Of a DNA stretch of 64,000 nucleotides, positions 58,820 through 64,000 are shown piece after piece. The DNA is taken from assembly GCF_026210795.1 (NCBI RefSeq), contig NC_089434.1:4774001-4838000 (forward strand), read 5' to 3'. The notes beneath the pieces are model-generated. The model was given only the letters and a program-made list of their open reading frames with translations, did not search any database and was not told the DNA's origin. How positions within the stretch are numbered: the stretch's first letter is position 1; each line of letters begins with the position of its first letter. A program made the translations under genes and the position numbers. The DNA is from Rhizophagus irregularis. Its lineage: Eukaryota; Glomeromycota; Glomeromycetes; Glomerales; Glomeraceae.

Positions 58820-59650
58820 TTACTACTAAGTATGCGAAGGTTTCTGCAGTTCCTGCGAATTCTACTTTAATGACTTGTACGAAAAATTGCTTTGGTTTAG
58901 TATAATGAGTAAGTATCGAAATCATGCGAATTTCTATCCATAATAATAAAACTCATGTTCACGTGTTTATGTTTTATTTCCATATATGATATAACAATGA
59001 TATAATTATTAAATATTCGCGGTTCGCGTTCCTGCGGATTCTACTTTAATGACTTGTACGAAAAATTGCTTGGTTTAGTATAATGAGTAAGTATCGAAAT
59101 CATGCGGTTCTATCCATAATAATAACAAGGAAAAAACTCATGTTCCATATAAAGTGATATAATTATTGAATATTCGAAGGTTTCTGCTATCGTTTCTTTA
59201 ACAGACTGTGCTTTCTTTTAGAATAATGAGTAAGTTAATCGAAATTATCCTTATTGCTTCACGTGCGTGTTTTATTTCCTCAACTGACATAATTATTACT
59301 AAGAAAGTTTCTGCAGTTCTACTTTAATGACTGGTACGAAAAAATTACCTGGTTTAGAATAATGAGTAATTATGCCTATGTTCACGTGCATGTGTTTTTA
59401 TTTCCTCGACTGACATAATTATTACTAAGAAAGTTTCTTTTCCTCGGTTTAGAATAATGAGTAATTATGCGAATTTATCCTTATGTTCATGCGTATATGT
59501 TTTTATTTCCTCAACTGACATAATTATTACTAAGAGAGTTTCTGCGGTTCTGCTTAATGACTGGTACGAAAATTTGCATGATGTAATTATTGAGTATTCG
59601 AAAGTTTCTGTTAATGACTGGTACGAAAAATTGCTTGATTTGGGTTTAAA
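58820..59650 (+). repeat. degenerate direct repeats with GTACGAAAAATTGC
   Basis: A module of roughly 100-170 bp recurs about seven times. It contains TTCTGC.GTTC, TACTTTAATGACTTGTACGA, AAAATTGC, TGGTTTAG.ATAATGAGTA and CATAATTATTACTA. Spacing is irregular because of deletions. The same set occurs in unit 2 (61620-62550). It is non-coding. Confidence 0.8.
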
Positions 59651-59748
59651 GAGTTTTTTTTTTCATAAATAATGGTCAATTTTTTTCCTTCAGAAATATT
59701 TTTTTTCTTAAATTGTAAGAAATCCCACTTTTTCAAAAGTATCATTAT

Positions 59749-60995
59749 GGAATCAGGAAATAAATTGAGAGAGTCCTCTCGTAAGAAAATTGAGGAATTG
59801 CTAATCGAAGGGAATCATAAGCGCAGTGATAGAAGCCAAAGCCGAAGCAGAAACAACAGCAGTGAAACCAACATTAACACCAACGAAACCATTAATGACG
59901 AAGTTAGCGTTCTTCAAACTAAAAGATGGCTTCCTGCAAATTCAAAAATTGAAGGTATTCGCAAATATTTAAGAAATTAATAAAATTATCTTGTAATTAA
60001 TATTTATTGTAATTATGGTAGATCGATTAACAAAGATTGAAAATAAAATCGATACTTTAAGTAAAGAAATACAAGAGTTTAAATCCGAGTTAAAAACTTT
60101 ACTTTCTGATAAAATAAATTTGACGTGAAGCGTTAAGATCATTCGTAAGCGGTAAAAATATCTTTCAAATATTTAATTTTATTATTTATTTACATTCAAA
60201 TTATTTGAATTTCGACTAATTTTAGGATATTGTGAAAAATGTTTCGAAATTATTAATAAAAGTATCGATTTACCCAACAAAAGATGAATGTTGTGGAGCG
60301 GTTGAAGGATAGTTATCACTGAACCATGCGAGTTTTTTCTCTAATTTTACTGAAGACGATTGGATCGCAGCGTTTTACGATGATAATATCTTGTAAACAA
60401 GTAAGTCCTTATTCGATAACAAAATGTTTAATAAAATAAAATATTAAGTATTAACTTTCTTCGTAGTTAACAAAACAAGTACAGTCCATAAGAGAGCAAT
60501 TGTCCTCAAAATCAGGGAGGCTATTTTTTCTATATTCGGATCGTTCTGCTTTATAACGGAAATGCTGGGCCGTGAAATTGCAAATAGAAAAGAAAACCCG
60601 AGGTTAAAAGTTGTTTTGAAGGCTTGTTCAAAAAAATGAATCTATAAAGATAAAAATTCTTCGATTGTTTTAGCAGCGTTATTATTAGTCACCAAAATGA
60701 CGTTAATGCAGAAGCTTGCATATGTTAACTGCCGTCTTTCAACAATTTTGAACCCAAATCCATGACGAAATAATGTTGAAAAAGAATATCGTAAAACAAA
60801 AAGTTAAAAAATTTTAGTAAGTTTGTAATTTTATAGTAGTATTTAATAAAATAGATTTCGCTAATCGTAATGTCTTTTAAAAGAAAAATCCAATAGTGAG
60901 AATGGTCGCTAATTTATTCCAATTTTGAAGATAATAGCTATGAGGAAGAAGAAAGTGGAAATGAAACTGAAGATGATGAAGAAGATGATGTATAA
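59749..60995 (+). pseudogene. SIYPT-motif family relic, copy 1
   Basis: The first segment, MESGNKLRESSRKKIEELLI (59749 on), is followed by an Arg/Ser/Asn-rich stretch to 59980 ending WLPANSKIEGIRKYLRN. Then comes MVDRLTKIENKIDTLSKEIQ (from 60015), a coiled coil like exon 2 of the intact gene. KNVSKLLIKVSIYPTKDEC (about 60235-60291) matches exon 3. A segment with STVHKRAIVLKIREAIFSIF and similar corresponds to exon 4 (about 60475-60640). An acidic end EEEESGNETEDDEEDDV stops at 60995. An in-frame TGA (about 60125), a TAG (about 60310) and frameshifts inactivate it. The MESGNK part has no counterpart in the intact gene, so it may be an extra exon or a separate gene. Confidence 0.72.
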
Positions 60996-61619
60996 TAAGG
61001 TGAATTTTATTATATGCGTAAGATAATTATATATATGTTTATTTGTTTTAATAATTTATTATTTTTTTTTTATTGGTTTGGCGGAATTTGGTGAATTCAT
61101 ATTAATAATATAATATTACGAATTAGTAATTGATATGTCATTTAAAAAAGAGCATACTCCTTCAAAAAACAAATCCAATAAATTTTTCGTTTTACGTTAA
61201 TTTGTATATAAAATTTTATTAATTTGAGTTTTTCTCGTTTGACTGATAATATTTAAACAACAAGAGAATTTTTATACGCTGAAACACAAAAAATTATTTT
61301 GAATTTGATCGCAATTTTGTTAAAATTCGAATTCACAATTGAATGTGTAAAATTGTTCTATTTTTATTGGTTAGACTGGAGTTTATTGTCTGATCGGTGT
61401 ACAAACTAATAAATTCGTGATCAAAAAAATGCTGATGAAACAACTATTAATATATAATGAGTTGGAATTTTATTTCAACTCAGATTATTATCATTAGATT
61501 TTTTATAATGTGTATGCATGCTTATGTTTTCGAAATTATATAAATTTTTTATCGTACAAAGAAAAACTTTAATTTTTATTGTTTATGTAAAGATACGACT
61601 AATAATTATTACTACTAAG

Positions 61620-62550
61620 TATGCGAAGGTTTCTGCAGTTCCTGCGAATTCTACTTTAGTGGCTTGTACGAAAAATTGCTTGGTTTAGTATAATGAGTAA
61701 GTATAAATCATGCGAATTTCTATCCTTAATATCAAACTCGTATTCGCGTGTTTATGTTTTATTTAAATATATGATATAACGATGATATAATTATTAAATA
61801 TTCGAAGGTTGAAGGTTCCTGCGGATTACACTTTAATGATTTGTACGAAAAATTGCTTGGTTTAGTATAATGGTAAGTATCGAAATCATGCGGTTCTATC
61901 CATAATAATAATAAGGAAAAAACTCGTATTCGCATAATTATTTATTCAATATAAAGTGATATAATTATTGAATATTCGAAGGTTTTGCGGTTACTGCTTT
62001 AATGACTGGTACGCCTGGTTTAGAATAATGAGTAAGTAATCGAAGTATCATATGTTTCGCGTCGTGTTTTTATTTCCTCAACTGACATAATTATTACTAG
62101 AAAGTTTCTGCGGTTCTCTTTGTGGCTAGTACGAAAAAATTACCTGGTTTAGAATAATAAGTAAGTAATCGAAATTATGTGAATTTATCCTTATGTTCGC
62201 GTTTGGTTTATTTACTCCAAACTGATATAATTATTACTAAGAAAAGTTTTTGCTTGGTTTAGAATAATGAGTAATTATGCGAATTGTAGAAAAATTTCCT
62301 GGTTTAGAATAATGAGTAATTATGTGAATTGGCACGAAAAAATTTCCTGGTTTAGAATAATGAGTAATTATGCGATTTATCGCTATGTTCGCGCGCATTT
62401 GTTTTTATTTCCTTGACTGACATAATTATTGCGAAAAGTTCACAACGGTTAAGCAATGACTGGCATGAAAATTTCATGATCATAAGTATTGAGTATTAAG
62501 TTTCTGTTAATGACTGGTACGAAAATTGCTTGATTTGGGTTTTAAAGAGT
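61620..62550 (+). repeat. degenerate direct repeats with GTACGAAAAATTGC, unit 2
   Basis: Equivalent of 58820-59650. The repeated TGGTTTAGAATAATGAGTAA box occurs at least six times, several in quick succession near 62255-62365. Confidence 0.8.
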
Positions 62551-62638
62551 TTTAAGCTTAAATAATGGTCAATTTTTTCCTTCAGAAATATTTTTTTTTC
62601 TTAAATTGTAAGAAATTCCACTTTTCAAAAGTATCATT

Positions 62639-63907
62639 ATGGAATCGGAAATAAATTGAAATTCACTCTCGTAAGAAAATTGAATTGCTAATCGAAGGAA
62701 TCATGCATGATGATAGAAGCGAAAGCCGAAGAAGAAACAACAGCAGTAAAACCAACACAATCAACGCCAACGAAACCATTAATGACGAAGTTAGCGTTCT
62801 TCAAACTAAGAGATGGCTTCCTGCGGAATTCAAAAAAATTGAAGGTATTCGCAAATATTTAAGAAATTAATAAAATTATCTTGTAATTAATATTTATTGT
62901 AATTATGGTAAATCGATTAACAAAGATTGAAAATAAAATCGATATTTTAAGTAAAGAAATACACGAGTTTAAATCCGAGTTAAAAACTTTACTTTCTGAT
63001 AAAATAAATTTGACATCAAGCGTTAAAGAATCATTCATAGCGGTAGGAATATTTTTGAAATATTTAGTTTTATTATTTATTTACATTCTAATTATTTTGA
63101 ATTTCGACTAATTTTAGGATGTTGTAAAAAATGTTTCGAAATTATTAATAAAAGTATCAATTTACCCAACAAAAGATGAATGTTATGGAGCGGTTGAAGG
63201 ATATTTAATACTGAACCATGCGAGTTTTTTCTCTAATTTTACTGAAGATGATTGGATCGCGTATTATAACGAGAATATACATAAACAAGTAAGTCCTTAT
63301 TCAATAACAAAATGTTTAATAAAATAAAATAAAATATTAAGTATTAACTTTCTTCGTAAAGTTAACAAAACAAGTACGGTCCATAAGAAGAACATTGTCC
63401 TCGAAATCAATGGAGGCTATTTTTTCTATATTCGGATCCGGTTTACCACCTATAAACACAAATGCCGGGCCGTCTGAAGTAGCAAAATGGAAGAGAAAAT
63501 CCGAAGTTAAAGATTGTTTTGAAGGCCTGTTCAAAAAATGAATCCCAAAGACAAAAATTCTTCGATTGTTTTAGCAAGCGTTATTGATAGAGTCCTCCAA
63601 GGTGGCAATTCTAATGCAGAACTTGCATATGTTCTTGCGACCTGCTCAACAATTTTGAACCCACATCATGACGAAATAATGTTGAAAAAGAATATCATGA
63701 AACAAAAAGTTAAAAATTTTTAGTAAGTTTGTAATTTTGTAGTAGTATTTAATAAAATATCATTTCATGGCTAATCAATCATATTATTCTTTAAAGGAAA
63801 AAATCAATAATCAAACGGCCATAAAATATTCCGATTTTGAAGATAATAACTATGAGGAAGAAGAAGGTGGAAATGAAACTGAAGATGATGAAGAAGATGA
63901 TGTATAA
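62639..63907 (+). pseudogene. SIYPT-motif family relic, copy 2
   Basis: The ATG at 62639 is followed by a one-base loss that brings a stop after five codons. The same Arg/Ser/Asn-rich part continues from 62685 to 62870. MVNRLTKIENKIDILSKEIH starts at 62905 with a GTAGGA donor near 63043. Exon 63118-63288 holds KNVSKLLIKVSIYPTKDEC and FTEDDWIAYYNENIHKQ, ending at GTAAGT. Exon 4 starts at 63362 (LTKQVRSIRRTLSSKS) with EVAKWKRKSEVKDCFEGLFK, then shifts frame at about 63537 into NPKDKNSSIVLASVIDRVL and AYVLATCSTILNP (to 63720). The acidic tail ends at 63907. It is better preserved than copy 1: only two small frame changes separate it from an open gene. Its introns sit where those of 51406-52786 do. 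Confidence 0.75.
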
Positions 63908-64000
63908 TAAGGTGAATTTTATATGCATAAGATAATTATATATATGTTTATTTGTTTTAATAAATTTATTATTTTTTTTTATTGGTTTGGTAGGACTGGT

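Larger units (their letters stand above)
58250..61020 (+). repeat. 2.8-kb tandem duplication, unit 1
   Basis: It pairs with 61338-64000. Starts align at GAATG(C/T)GTAAA(A)TTGTTC (58247 and 61341) and ATTGGTTAGACTG. Later landmarks are ATAATGTGTATGCATGCTTA (58712 and 61506), GACTGGTACGAAAA near 59560 and 62515, and the gene relic. Unit 1 also contains a nested short element (58274-58568) absent from unit 2. Both units have lost many short stretches independently. Confidence 0.93.
61338..64000 (+). repeat. 2.8-kb tandem duplication, unit 2 (runs off the window)
   Basis: Second unit of 58250-61020 in direct orientation. It lacks the nested short element and keeps the uninterrupted target site. 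Its last bases (ATATATATGTTTATTTG, TTTTTTTTATTGGTTTGG) match the end of unit 1, so the next unit boundary may lie just beyond 64000. Confidence 0.92.

Overview
This is an AT-rich window (long A/T runs, many homopolymers) from a eukaryotic nuclear genome. The evidence is short GT-AG introns of about 50-110 bp inside coding stretches, a broken copy of the spliceosomal gene SF3B4, and several eukaryotic transposon types (Helitron, Crypton, non-LTR retrotransposon, hAT, PIF/Harbinger-like and CACTA/Plavaka-like DNA transposons, many short TIR elements). The base composition, intron style and this mix of relics suggest an arbuscular mycorrhizal fungus (Glomeromycotina, Rhizophagus-like). That placement is inference. 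I see no rRNA, tRNA or bacterial operon structure.

Layout. 1-2.4 kb is non-coding apart from a small proline-rich ORF (1554-1772). 2.47-7.07 kb is the first copy of a duplicated block X, which ends inside a decayed Helitron Rep/helicase gene read leftward (about 5.5-9.4 kb). A broken SF3B4 gene lies at 10.6-11.2 kb. Next come a short TIR element (11.96-12.26 kb), a 248-bp tandem array split by another TIR element (12.27-13.65 kb), and an unidentified decayed leftward gene (about 13.8-16.1 kb). Non-coding block Y covers 16.4-19.5 kb. A 22-bp minisatellite (20.9-21.3 kb), a PIF-like short element (22.0 kb) and a decayed Crypton tyrosine recombinase (23.2-24.8 kb) follow. Block Y returns at 26.1-29.5 kb, followed at once by block X (29.8-35.3 kb). 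The second X contains a MULE-like element, a pogo-like element and a micro-inversion.

35.4-37.3 kb holds an unidentified AT-rich multi-exon gene relic. 37.5-40.5 kb has repeat remnants and the C-terminal end of a hAT transposase. 40.52-44.81 kb is a 4.3-kb PIF/Harbinger-like element with 25-bp TIRs and TTA target duplications. It carries a decayed transposase and three younger nested elements. A decayed non-LTR retrotransposon follows (45.3-47.1 kb). 48.4-51.1 kb is a block of short satellites (52, 78 and 51 bp). The only apparently intact gene is a five-exon leftward gene at 51406-52786, about 360 aa. Two decayed relatives lie in a 2.8-kb tandem duplication at 58.25-64 kb. Between them is a decayed Plavaka-like transposase (54.8-58.1 kb) interrupted by another short TIR element.

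The window is therefore a repeat-rich accessory region in which most genes are transposon relics. The best candidates for something undescribed are three. The first is the SIYPT-motif gene family with one intact member. The second is a 295-bp TIR family with 8-bp target duplications; five copies are present, two of them inside other transposases with the frame restored on removal. The third is the pair of hAT-type ends that share TAGAGCTCCGAAC but carry different subterminal short repeats.
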